Part shown: in pieces, positions 16,069 through 23,950 of the stretch
How positions within the stretch are numbered: the stretch's first letter is position 1
Layout: every line of letters starts with the position of its first letter
Assembly (NCBI RefSeq): GCF_022513585.1
Contig: NZ_JAKWBF010000001.1
Coordinates: 310,001 to 374,000, forward strand
Origin: Gordonia gummivorans
GTDB lineage: Bacteria > Actinomycetota > Actinomycetes > Mycobacteriales > Mycobacteriaceae
DNA: 64,000 bases
Direction: 5' to 3'
Made by a program: the position numbers and the translations under genes
Notes under the pieces: generated by a model
Told to the model about the DNA's origin: nothing
The model's input: only the letters and a program-made list of their open reading frames with translations
The model's database searches: none

Positions 16069-18141
16069 GTGCGTATTCCGTTGCAACTGTTCACCAATGG
16101 TGGTGCCGAGGTCGGCCGGTCGGCCCGTGCTCGCGTGACGTGCCGGTACAAGTGCGGCAGCGCCTGCTGGCATGAGCCCGGAAATAGCAGCGACAACAAC
16201 TACTTTCGCGACATCGCGCGTACCGGTGTGTCTCGACGGACGGTGCTCCGTTCGACCGCGGGTGCGGCCGTTGCAGTGGGCGCTTCGTCGGTGCTCGCCG
16301 CATGTGGCGACTCTTCGGAGTCCGCCGCCCCAAACTCCGGCGCATCGCCGTCCGGCATGAACTTCACCGCGGTGCCGCCCAATACCGAAGACACACTGGT
16401 GATTCCCGACGGATACCGGCAGCAGGTGGTGATCCGCTGGGGCGATCCGGTGCTGCCCGGTGCGCCTGCATTCGACTTCGGTGCGCAGACCCCGCAAGCG
16501 CAGGCAATGCAGTTCGGGTACAACAACGACTTCGCCGGCCTCATCCCGGTCGACGGTGTGAGCAACCACTTCTACCTGGTATGCAACCAGGAGTACACCT
16601 CCGAAGAGTTCATGTTCACCGGCTACGTCCCCAAGCAGCCCACCGAGGATCAGGCACGCATCGCGATGGCCGCGCATGGCATCACGGTGCTGGAGGTGAG
16701 CGCCACGCCCGGCGTAGGATCTCTCGATCCGGTTGTCGGAGAACGTAACCGCCGGATCACGGCGTCGACGCCGTTCCAGCTCACCGGCCCGGCCGCGGGC
16801 AGCGAGTTCGTGCGCACTTCAGCCGACCCCGCGGGTACCACCATCCTCGGCACCATCGCCAACTGCTCCGGCGGGCTCACCCCGTGGGGCACCATGCTCT
16901 CCGGCGAGGAGAACTTCAACAACTACTTCTCCAACGCGAGCAAGGTCACCGACAAGACGGCGAGCGAGAACCTCGATCGCTACAGCTTCGACGACGACGC
17001 CGACGAGCACCAGTGGGGCCGATACGAGAAGCGATTCGATCTGGCCCAGGAGCCCAACGAGGCCAACCGATTCGGATACGTCGTCGAGGTCGATCCGCAC
17101 GACCCGGCGTCGACGCCGATCAAGCACAGCGCCCTCGGCAGGCTCAAACATGAGTCCGCGACCATCCACGTCGTGTCGAGGGGCCCGGAAGCCGGGACCG
17201 TGGTCGCCTACAGCGGCGACGACGAACGGTTCGAGTACATCTACAAATTCGTGTCGACGCGGCGGATGAAGACCGGACTGTCGAAGGCCGCGCGGGCACA
17301 CAATGCGGGAATCCTCGACGAGGGCACCCTGTACGTCGCCACGTTCACCGGCAACGACCCCGGTGCCATCGACGGCAGCGGAAAGCTACCGCCCTCAGGC
17401 ACATTCGCCGGTTCGGGCAGTTGGAAGCCGCTACTCACCGTTCGGCCCGACGGCAGCGCCCAATCACACATCGAGGGGATGTCGCCGGAGGAGGTCGCGG
17501 TGTTCACCCGGGTCGCCGCCGACCGCGCCGGTGCCACCAAGATGGATCGGCCCGAAGACATCGAGCCGCATCCGATCACCGGAAAGGTGTACTGCGCGCT
17601 CACCAACAACTCCAAGCGCGGCACCGACGGCGAGGCCGCCGCCGACACCGCAAACCCGCGCAACGAGAACAAGAACGGTCAGATCATCGAGATCACCGAC
17701 AACCACACCGGCACCGACTTCACCTGGGACCTGCTGCTGGTCTGCGGCGATCCGGCCGAGGCAGACACCTACTTCGCCGGCTTCGACAAGACTCAGGTCA
17801 GTCCGATCTCGTGCCCGGACAACGTGGCCTTCGACCCGCACGGCAACCTCTGGATCTCCACCGACGGCAACGCGCTCGACAGCAACGACGGTCTGTTCGC
17901 CGTCGCACTCGACGGCGAACACCGCGGGCAGACAAAGCAATTCCTGACCGTGCCGAAGGGCGCGGAGACCTGCGGACCGATCATCGGCACCGACCGCGTC
18001 ATCGTGTGCGTGCAGCACCCCGGCGAGGAGGACGACCACTCGGCCGACAACCCGGCGTCGAACTGGCCCGACGGCGGCAACGCCCAACCCCGTCCGGCCG
18101 TCGTCGCGGTATGGCGGGACGCGGGCCCGATCGGGGTGTAG
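16069..18141 (+). CDS. PhoX-type phosphatase (DUF839), Tat-exported lipoprotein
   Basis: 690 residues from GTG 16069, chosen because GGGGAGG sits six bases upstream. The N-terminus carries RVTCRYKCGSACWHEP and DNNYFRDIARTGVSRRTVLRS: a twin-arginine signal (Arg56-Arg57) with a lipobox LAAC (Cys79), so it should be Tat-exported and lipid-anchored. The body matches the PhoX/DUF839 beta-propeller: GLTPWGTMLSGEENFNNYF, DRPEDIEPHPITGKVYCALTNNSKR, SCPDNVAFDPHGNLWISTDGN. PhoX enzymes are Ca/Fe-dependent alkaline phosphatases that release phosphate from organic phosphates. No Pho box was identified, so phosphate control is inferred from the family only. Confidence 0.85.
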   Translation: MRIPLQLFTNGGAEVGRSARARVTCRYKCGSACWHEPGNSSDNNYFRDIARTGVSRRTVLRSTAGAAVAVGASSVLAACGDSSESAAPNSGASPSGMNFTAVPPNTEDTLVIPDGYRQQVVIRWGDPVLPGAPAFDFGAQTPQAQAMQFGYNNDFAGLIPVDGVSNHFYLVCNQEYTSEEFMFTGYVPKQPTEDQARIAMAAHGITVLEVSATPGVGSLDPVVGERNRRITASTPFQLTGPAAGSEFVRTSADPAGTTILGTIANCSGGLTPWGTMLSGEENFNNYFSNASKVTDKTASENLDRYSFDDDADEHQWGRYEKRFDLAQEPNEANRFGYVVEVDPHDPASTPIKHSALGRLKHESATIHVVSRGPEAGTVVAYSGDDERFEYIYKFVSTRRMKTGLSKAARAHNAGILDEGTLYVATFTGNDPGAIDGSGKLPPSGTFAGSGSWKPLLTVRPDGSAQSHIEGMSPEEVAVFTRVAADRAGATKMDRPEDIEPHPITGKVYCALTNNSKRGTDGEAAADTANPRNENKNGQIIEITDNHTGTDFTWDLLLVCGDPAEADTYFAGFDKTQVSPISCPDNVAFDPHGNLWISTDGNALDSNDGLFAVALDGEHRGQTKQFLTVPKGAETCGPIIGTDRVIVCVQHPGEEDDHSADNPASNWPDGGNAQPRPAVVAVWRDAGPIGV

Positions 18142-18148
18142 CCCCGCT

Positions 18149-18186
18149 CTCGTTGACCGTGCGTCGAAAATCGTTGATCGTGCGCG
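18149..18186. repeat. Second copy of the TCGTTGACCGTGCGTC short repeat
   Basis: Two units, TCGTTGACCGTGCGTCGAAA followed by TCGTTGATCGTGCG, matching the three-unit array at 3203-3262. It fills the 45-bp gap between the convergent PhoX and PLDc_N-like genes. Confidence 0.55.
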
Positions 18187-18444
18187 TCAGTCGGCCTTGC
18201 GGCCGGTGACGAAGTAGGCAATCGGGCCGAAGAAGTTCACGAAGCTCAACGCCACCCACTTGCGCTTGCCGCCGTTGATCTCCGACGCCGGGCGGCGGGC
18301 GATGTCCACCAGAGCGGCCACCTGCAATCCGATCTGTACGACCGTGCCGATCCGAATCAGTGCCTGTGACCGCGGGGAGAGATCGTTGAATCGCTTCTTG
18401 GGACTTCTCACGTTTGCCAGATTACTCTGACGTCCCTGAACCAT
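18187..18444 (-). CDS. Small PLDc_N-like membrane protein
   Basis: 85 residues with two hydrophobic helices (about 30-46 and 62-80). The segment KRKWVALSFVNFFGPIAYFVTGRKAD matches the short PLDc_N (cardiolipin synthase N-terminal) domain, normally two TM helices with K.W....NFFGPI.Y...GR. It overlaps the 3' end of the AAA ATPase gene by 23 bases, so the two are co-transcribed. No catalytic part is present. It could anchor a partner at the membrane, but the function is unknown. Confidence 0.65.
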   Translation of the reverse strand: MVQGRQSNLANVRSPKKRFNDLSPRSQALIRIGTVVQIGLQVAALVDIARRPASEINGGKRKWVALSFVNFFGPIAYFVTGRKAD

Positions 18445-19651
18445 CGTCGCGTCGGCCGCGGCGTCTGGTCGTGGGGACTTCGAGATGTGGGATCGCGCGC
18501 CTCAAGAACCCATCGAAGTTCGGCACTGTGAAAGCTGCATAGCCGTGACTGGGCGTAAAGAGGAGGCCCATGTTGATGAGCTCGGCCCGCGTCGGCCCCA
18601 GCTGAGTCGACTCGCGACCCATGCTGCGTGCGACGTCACCGGCTTTGTGTGGCTCGGGACCCAACTCCGCCATTGCCCGCATGTAGGCGGTCTGCAGCGC
18701 GGTGGCGCGGTCGAGTCGGACGCGGAAGAAGGAGGAGTCAAGTTTGGCGTCGTACGCTTCGCGCGCGACCTCCACATCCTCGCGCGAGATGGATTCGCCT
18801 TCGGCGACCTCCCAAGCCTGGTATCCCAACTCCTGCAAGAAGTACGGATAGCCTTGCGTGATCTGCACAGCCAGCTCAAGGGCGGCGTGTTCGAAAGTCA
18901 CCCCCTCCTGCTCGGCGGCGCCCGCCAGCGCACGATGCGCAGCTGACTCGTCGAGTGAACCGATGACCGGAAAAGTGAAGAGGCGCTCCGCATACGACTT
19001 GGCGTCACCGGCGAGCTCCGCGATTTGCGGTAACCCCGCGCCCACGAACGTGATTGGCAACTTTCGCTGGACGGTCTTGTGAATTCCCTGGATCACAGCC
19101 TCCAACTGGGTCTTTCGCAAGAACTGAACCTCGTCCACCAGAATCACGATGCCTCGACCAGCCTCACCGGCCACCTCGCCGAGAGTGACCAAGACGTCGG
19201 TGAGGTCCATGGACAAGTTCCCGTGGTCTGCCAGTCCATCCTCGACAGCGACATCCCACGAAACAGACAATCCAGCCGCCGACACGCTGAAGGACGACAG
19301 TGCGGACGCCGCCCGATGCGCTCTGTCAGTCCATCGTTGTCTCGGGGAGATCTGGAGGAGGGCTGCGCGCAACACAGAGAAGAGCGTGCCTCGAAAGTGC
19401 GCGTCGTCGTTTCTGCTGGCTTCGAACTCAGCCACTTGCCAACGAGACTCACGCGCCCGCTCGGCGAAGAGATTGAGCACCACAGTCTTGCCCACGCCGC
19501 GCAGGCCGGTGATGATCATCGACTGCTCAGTTCGCCCCCGCGATAGCCGAGCACGGAGTACTTCAAAGGTTGAAACGAGTTCATCGCGGCCAGCCACAAC
19601 CTCCGGCTCAGCGCCTGCGTTCGGTGTGTAGGGATTGCGAAGTCGGTCCAC
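18422..19651 (-). CDS. AAA+ ATPase of the AAA_16/Orc-Cdc6-like type with winged-helix tail
   Basis: 409 residues. Walker A is GLRGVGKT (49-56), Walker B is GIVILVDEVQFL, a sensor-1-like stretch is PITFVGAGLPQIAELAG, and the C-terminal third looks like a winged-helix DNA-binding domain (DVARSMGRESTQLGPTRAELINMGLL). The architecture resembles archaeal-type ATPases and STAND-like regulators found as isolated accessory genes. Base composition is lower in GC and codon choice less biased than the neighbours, suggesting acquisition by transfer. The start is GTG at 19651. The role is unknown; its overlapping partner is the small membrane protein at 18187-18444. Confidence 0.72.
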   Translation of the reverse strand: MDRLRNPYTPNAGAEPEVVAGRDELVSTFEVLRARLSRGRTEQSMIITGLRGVGKTVVLNLFAERARESRWQVAEFEASRNDDAHFRGTLFSVLRAALLQISPRQRWTDRAHRAASALSSFSVSAAGLSVSWDVAVEDGLADHGNLSMDLTDVLVTLGEVAGEAGRGIVILVDEVQFLRKTQLEAVIQGIHKTVQRKLPITFVGAGLPQIAELAGDAKSYAERLFTFPVIGSLDESAAHRALAGAAEQEGVTFEHAALELAVQITQGYPYFLQELGYQAWEVAEGESISREDVEVAREAYDAKLDSSFFRVRLDRATALQTAYMRAMAELGPEPHKAGDVARSMGRESTQLGPTRAELINMGLLFTPSHGYAAFTVPNFDGFLRRAIPHLEVPTTRRRGRRDDGSGTSE

Positions 19652-19782
19652 GGACCGACTTCATCAAGAGCTAGCCGAGTTTATCCGCAGATAATAAAGC
19701 GTCCTAATATTCCTAAGGCCGGCGATCGCGCCCAACACCGCGCGTGCCCAAGGTCACAACGGTCCGACTTTTACTTCGTATC

Positions 19783-19795
19783 CCTAAGTATTAGG
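19783..19795. promoter_or_regulatory. Probable MarR operator
   Basis: CCTAAGTATTAGG (5-bp arms, 3-bp centre) lies 9 bp before the marR GTG, in an AT-rich patch. A related CCTAATATTCCTAAGG is at 19703-19718. Placement next to a MarR gene that precedes an exporter fits autoregulation. Confidence 0.5.
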
Positions 19796-19804
19796 CTTAC
19801 GAAT

Positions 19805-20272
19805 GTGTCTGATGTCGAACCCTCCGCCCTGGCGGCCGCCCTGCGGCCGACGCTGACGCGGCTCTACCTGGCACTTCGACGCCACACGCCGATCCGTGAG
19901 TACACGGCGGCGCAGGCGTCGGCACTGTCCGTACTGCTCGACCACGGTCCGATGCGGATGGGCGAACTCGCCGACCGCGAGTCCATCCGCATGCCGACGG
20001 CCACCGCCCTCATCGACGGTCTGGCTCGGAACGGCCTCGTCGAACGTCATGCGGATCCCGAGGATCGGCGGGCCGTCCTGGTCGGGCTGACCGACCACGG
20101 CGTCGACGTTCTCGACCGGGTTCGCGGACAACGCGACAGCATTCTGACCGAAGCAGTGGCACAACTGAGCGACGCCGATCGCGCAGCACTCGACGCCGCC
20201 GCACCAGCGTTGGAGCGTCTGCGCGAGCAACTCGAAATCCAGCCGGCCCGCGCCGACGCACCCACCGATTGA
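19805..20272 (+). CDS. MarR-family transcriptional regulator
   Basis: 155-residue winged-helix repressor. Seen: helix-turn-helix QASALSVLLDHGPMRMGELADRESIRMPTATALIDGL and the beta-wing NGLVERHADPEDRRAVLVGLTDHG with the conserved DPEDRR. It starts with GTG at 19805. It is followed after 18 bp by an MFS exporter and preceded by a palindrome, the usual arrangement for a repressor of an efflux pump that is lifted when the protein binds a small phenolic or drug-like ligand. The ligand is unknown. Confidence 0.88.
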   Translation: MSDVEPSALAAALRPTLTRLYLALRRHTPIREYTAAQASALSVLLDHGPMRMGELADRESIRMPTATALIDGLARNGLVERHADPEDRRAVLVGLTDHGVDVLDRVRGQRDSILTEAVAQLSDADRAALDAAAPALERLREQLEIQPARADAPTD

Positions 20273-20290
20273 TCACGCGAGGAATCACCT

Positions 20291-21571
20291 ATGACAGTCA
20301 CCGAGAATCGGCCAGCTTCTTCGGAAGTAGCCGACCATCAAGAACATTCGCTCATCGAGGCGTTCCGCGGACAGCCCCGCACGGTCTGGGTGACGGCCTT
20401 CGCCGCAGTCATCGCGTTCATGGGCATCGGTCTCGTGGATCCCATCCTCAACAGCATCGCCGAGGCGCTCAATGCGCCGCCGGAGAAGCTGACCCTGCTG
20501 TTCGGCGTGTACGTCGGCGTGCAGTGTGTCGCCATGCTGCTGACCGGTTGGGCCGCTTATCGTTTCGGCCCCAAGCGGACCCTCACCGTCGGCCTTGCCT
20601 TCATCGTCGTGGCGGCCGGGATCTCGGCCTTCGCCAGCGGCATCGACCAACTCATCGCCTACCGCGTCCTCTGGGGACTCGGCAATGCCCTGTTCATCGC
20701 GACCGCACTCGCGTTCATCGTGACCGCTGCCAAGGGCAGCCAGCACGGCGCGATCATGCTGTATGAAGCCGCGCTTGGCGTCGGTCTGGCAATCGGCCCG
20801 CTGCTGGGAGCCGTTCTGGGTGAATGGACGTGGCGCGCACCGTTCGCCGGGACCGCAATCCTGATGCTGATCGGCGCCATCCTGTGTGCGGTCATGCTGC
20901 CCACCGACGGACCGCGCACCGAGCGAGTCCCGGTCCGGATCGTCGACCCGCTGAAGGCGCTGCGCAACCGCACCCTGCTCATCACCTCGATCGGCTCGGC
21001 GTTCTACACCGGCGCTCTGTTCACCGTCATCGCCTGGGCACCCATCGCCATGGGACTGCGGCCGATCTACGCCGGCCTGGTGTTCTTCGGCTGGGGTCTG
21101 CTGACCGCCCTCGCGGGTGTCTTCGTCGCACCGTGGCTCGCGCAGCGGATCGGGCAGAAAGGTGGCGTCATCACCGCCATCGCGACCTACGCGGTGGTCA
21201 TGGCGCTCGCCGGCATCGGCACCCTCGACGATCAGGTCTGGCTCATCGGGCTCGCGGTCATCATCTCCGGCATCCCGTCGGGCGTGCTCAACACGCTGTT
21301 CACCGGCGTCGCGATGTCGGCGAACGGTCCGGAAACCCCACGCTCGGTGTCGAGCGCCGGTTACAGCTTCCTGCGCTGGATGGGTGCCGCCGTGGCCGCC
21401 GTCCTGGTCGCGCACCTCGCCGAATGGTTCGGATCGCATGCCGCACCGTGGTGGTTCGCCGCGGCCTACTGCGTGGTCGCCGTCTGTGCCGTGTCGTTCG
21501 TCGGCGGACGCAAGGCGGTCGGCAAGACGGTCGATGAGGACGCCGCGCTCATCGGTGCCGAGGAGTACTAG
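20291..21571 (+). CDS. MFS transporter (drug:H+ antiporter type)
   Basis: 426-residue major-facilitator protein with 12 predicted TM helices in two halves. The cytoplasmic loop 2-3 motif appears as GWAAYRFGPKRTL and a motif-C-like Gly/Pro-rich helix as LYEAALGVGLAIGPLLGAVLG, typical of antiporters. It is downstream of the MarR gene in a two-gene operon, so it is probably an efflux pump under that repressor. The substrate is not predictable. Confidence 0.85.
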   Translation: MTVTENRPASSEVADHQEHSLIEAFRGQPRTVWVTAFAAVIAFMGIGLVDPILNSIAEALNAPPEKLTLLFGVYVGVQCVAMLLTGWAAYRFGPKRTLTVGLAFIVVAAGISAFASGIDQLIAYRVLWGLGNALFIATALAFIVTAAKGSQHGAIMLYEAALGVGLAIGPLLGAVLGEWTWRAPFAGTAILMLIGAILCAVMLPTDGPRTERVPVRIVDPLKALRNRTLLITSIGSAFYTGALFTVIAWAPIAMGLRPIYAGLVFFGWGLLTALAGVFVAPWLAQRIGQKGGVITAIATYAVVMALAGIGTLDDQVWLIGLAVIISGIPSGVLNTLFTGVAMSANGPETPRSVSSAGYSFLRWMGAAVAAVLVAHLAEWFGSHAAPWWFAAAYCVVAVCAVSFVGGRKAVGKTVDEDAALIGAEEY

Positions 21572-21588
21572 TGAGCCGCCGGGCCACT

Positions 21589-21707
21589 GAAAGTATGGGA
21601 AGGTTCTTCCCCTACTTTCGTCCCCGGCTTGTTGAGTCGTCCGTGAGAAATTTCGCGGGGAAGACTCCAGGGGTAGGGGACGAGTTTCTTCCCCTAGTTT
21701 CTTGCGG
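21589..21707 (+). repeat. ~110-bp dispersed palindromic repeat, copy 1 (GGGGAAGAA...TTCTTCCCC family)
   Basis: Begins AAGTATGGGAAGGTTCTTCC, has the central AGTCGTCC...AGAAATTT block and GGGGTAGGGGACGAGTTTCT, and ends near TTTCTTGCGG. It aligns with copy 3 (56295-56406) and with the reverse complement of copy 2 (38151-38258). Terminal GGGGAAGAA/TTCTTCCCC palindromes at both ends give it MITE/REP-like structure. It starts 17 bp after the MFS stop, in a convergent gap. Confidence 0.75.
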
Positions 21708-21756
21708 TGCGACGGCTGGAGTGACCGAGCACGCCAGGTGTCGAGGCCGAGCAGCC

Positions 21757-21806
21757 AACGTCGTGGCAGAAGGTGTCGCGTATGGGGCACCTTCTGCTAC
21801 AACGTT
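21757..21806. terminator. Long hairpin in convergent MFS/XRE gap
   Basis: 19-bp arms with two mismatches: AACGTCGTGGCAGAAGGTG (21757-21775) and CACCTTCTGCTACAACGTT (21788-21806), loop of 12 nt. It lies between the convergent MFS and XRE-cupin genes and resembles the 47449-47499 hairpin (both contain GTAGCA near the outer end). It is probably a bidirectional terminator-like repeat. Confidence 0.55.
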
Positions 21807-22039
21807 TCTCCTGACCCGTCGGGGTGTCCTCTGTCGCGCGCCGACGGACACTTCCCGCTTCCACGATCGCCGACGATGTCGGAGACCACTGGGTCGCGGA
21901 CACGTTTGTCTCACCGGATTTCGATACGGCTCGACCTCGGGGGCTCGCCTACTCAATCACCAGGACGCCCCTCGACAAGGGCTCACCTACTCGATCAGCA
22001 GACGGAGATCCCGACGAGCCAGCGGTAGGCGCCGAGAGG

Positions 22040-22687
22040 TCAGATGGCCGAGTCGGGGAAGGCGATCACCGAGAGGAAACGGCACGGCAGTTCGACCAAC
22101 TCGACCGGACCGTGCGCGCCTTCCCCGTCGAGCTGGAGCGCGTCGCCCGGCCGCATTCGGTACACCGAGCGGCTGTGGGCGTAGTCCATCGACCCCTCGA
22201 GCATGTAGATGAACTCGGTGCCCGGATGCTGGAACAGCGGCTGGGTCACCGACTTCTCGGTCAGCGTCACCAGCAGGCATTCCAGGCGCTTGTGCTCACC
22301 GCGCAGCGACCCGAGCAGCTCGTACTCGTGGCCCTCACGGGAGCCCTCGCGAATGATCTGGGAGCCTTCGTTCGCCTTGACGAACACCGCCGAACGTTCC
22401 AGGTCGGCGCCACGGAACAACGACGTGACCGAGACGTCGAACCCGTGGGATAGACGAGCGAGAGTACTCAGACTGCACGACGTCTGAGCATTCTCGATCT
22501 TCGACAGCATCGCCTTGGAGATGCCGACCTTGGCCGCCATGTCGCCGACCGACAACCCCTCCTGCTGACGGAGCCTGCGCACGTTGCGCGCAATCGCGGC
22601 CTCGAGTTCCAGTTCCTCGACGGGCTGGTCGACGGGGCGTTCTCGCGCGGTTCCGGATTGATTCCGGATCAGGGGCTCGTCCACCAC
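22040..22687 (-). CDS. XRE-family regulator with C-terminal cupin domain (PuuR-like)
   Basis: 215 residues from GTG 22687. The HTH_3 domain (about 28-85) reads NVRRLRQQEGLSVGDMAAKVGISKAMLSKIENAQTSCSLSTLARLSHGF. A cupin sensor domain (about 125-205) includes FQHPGTEFIYMLEGSMDYAHSRSVYRMRPGDALQLDGEGAHGP. This layout is shared with PuuR, which senses gamma-glutamylated amines. Here it lies 66 bp past the end of the gamma-glutamylamide operon on the same strand, so it is the obvious local regulator. Target sites are not proven; the palindromes at 28499-28517 and 35658-35680 are candidates. Confidence 0.82.
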   Translation of the reverse strand: MVDEPLIRNQSGTARERPVDQPVEELELEAAIARNVRRLRQQEGLSVGDMAAKVGISKAMLSKIENAQTSCSLSTLARLSHGFDVSVTSLFRGADLERSAVFVKANEGSQIIREGSREGHEYELLGSLRGEHKRLECLLVTLTEKSVTQPLFQHPGTEFIYMLEGSMDYAHSRSVYRMRPGDALQLDGEGAHGPVELVELPCRFLSVIAFPDSAI

Positions 22688-22753
22688 GCCAGGATAGTGA
22701 CGCCCGGCGTCCACTGTCAGGAGACACACGGTAAGACTCCCGTCACGTGCAGG

Positions 22754-23950
22754 TCAGCGCATCTCACCGGCACCCACATATGGGAAGCGCGTCGTGAGCA
22801 GTTCCCCTTCGGCGAACCGGGTGTAGCGGAAGTCAGACTCAGGGATACGCGGATCGGCGCTACGGCCGTCGACGACGAGATCGGCGACGAGCCGGCCCAC
22901 CGCCGGCGAGATCTTGAAGCCGTGCCCGCTGAACCCGACGGCGAGCACCAGCCCGTCGAGCGGTCCATGCGAGATGATCGGATTCCAGTCCGGGGTCACG
23001 TCATAGCACCCGGCGTAGCTGCTGGTGATCGCTGCTTCGGTGAAGTCCGGGAAGCGGGTACCCACCTTGTCGACGGTGAGATCGAGGAATGCCTCGTCTG
23101 CGCGATTGAGGTAGCTGTCCGGATCGGCGATCTCGAGCTCGGCGAGATCGCTGTTGCCGAACAGGATCTCACCACGCACGTCCGGCCGGACGTACTGGAG
23201 CGACACCAGATCCGAGAACACCGGCACCGCGCCGAGTTCCACACCCGGGTGGATCATCACGATCTGCTCGCGATGCACCGAGATCGGTACGTCGACGCCG
23301 TGGGGCGCGAGGAAGGGCTTCGACCACACGCCGGTCGCGACCACCACGGTGTCCGCCGAGATGGTGGAGCCGTCGGCCAGCCGCACACCGGTGGCCCGGT
23401 CGCCGTCGACGATCAGTTCGGTCACGGTGGTGCCCTGACGAATTCGCACGCCGGCAGCCCGTGCCGACGCCGCGAAGGCCTGGGCGGTCTGGTACGCGTC
23501 GCCGTAGCCGCCGCGCTCTTCCCATCCGAAGGCCGCGAACGGCTCCAGGTCGGCGGCGGGCCACAGCTTGGCGACCTCCGCCTTGTCCATCTCCTCGGTC
23601 TGCACCCCGACCGCACGCTGCGCGGCGAGACTCTTGCGCAGATTGTCGACGTTGGGTTCGCCGACGCCCACGACGTACCCGGTCTGACGGAATCCGATCT
23701 CGGTGCCGAAGATCTCTTCGGCCTTCTCGAAGACCTCCAGCCCGATGGCGGCCATCGCCGCCAGCGAGCTGACCCCGTAGTGGCACCGGACGATGCCCGA
23801 CGACTTGCCGGTCATCCCACCGCCGACGGTGTCGCGTTCGCAGACAACGACATCGGTGATACCGCGCTGGCTCAGCGCCCATGCGGTCGCCACACCTTCG
23901 AGTCCACCGCCGACGATGACGACGGATGCGGTCGAATTGCCTTCGCTCAC
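22754..23950 (-). CDS. FAD-dependent oxidoreductase, sarcosine oxidase beta-like (predicted N-methylglutamate oxidising enzyme)
   Basis: 398 residues from GTG 23950, which overlaps the previous gene's stop (GTGA). The dinucleotide-binding motif is VVIVGGGLEGVATAWALSQRG (start), followed by GGGMTGKSSGIVRCHYG, typical of DAO/SoxB flavoproteins, and the C-terminal FAD-contact region GLVLAVGFSGHGFKISPAVGRLVADL. Family enzymes oxidise secondary amines such as sarcosine; context with gamma-glutamylmethylamide and N-methylglutamate synthase genes suggests N-methylglutamate as substrate, regenerating glutamate and releasing formaldehyde. SoxA, SoxD and SoxG partners are absent, so it may act alone. 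A PuuB-like gamma-glutamyl-amine oxidase is the alternative. Confidence 0.75.
   Translation of the reverse strand: MSEGNSTASVVIVGGGLEGVATAWALSQRGITDVVVCERDTVGGGMTGKSSGIVRCHYGVSSLAAMAAIGLEVFEKAEEIFGTEIGFRQTGYVVGVGEPNVDNLRKSLAAQRAVGVQTEEMDKAEVAKLWPAADLEPFAAFGWEERGGYGDAYQTAQAFAASARAAGVRIRQGTTVTELIVDGDRATGVRLADGSTISADTVVVATGVWSKPFLAPHGVDVPISVHREQIVMIHPGVELGAVPVFSDLVSLQYVRPDVRGEILFGNSDLAELEIADPDSYLNRADEAFLDLTVDKVGTRFPDFTEAAITSSYAGCYDVTPDWNPIISHGPLDGLVLAVGFSGHGFKISPAVGRLVADLVVDGRSADPRIPESDFRYTRFAEGELLTTRFPYVGAGEMR

Larger units (their letters stand above)
21572..22039. other. 468-bp repeat-dense intergenic region
   Basis: No convincing gene. It contains the 110-bp repeat copy 1, the 21757 hairpin, a small GTGTCC...GGACAC hairpin near 21824, and at 21917-22010 a degenerate TTTCGATACGGCTCGACC...CTACTCAATCACC stretch that looks like one further dispersed repeat type. 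Confidence 0.6.

Noticed and set aside
12963..16199. A 1078-codon open frame opposite the LLM, TPM and PhoX genes
   Set aside because: It spans three recognised plus-strand genes and their gaps and contains no domain.
18422..19651. Known anti-phage system or toxin-antitoxin pair
   Set aside because: Only one ATPase and one small membrane protein; no nuclease, toxin or effector domain can be recognised, so no named system is called.
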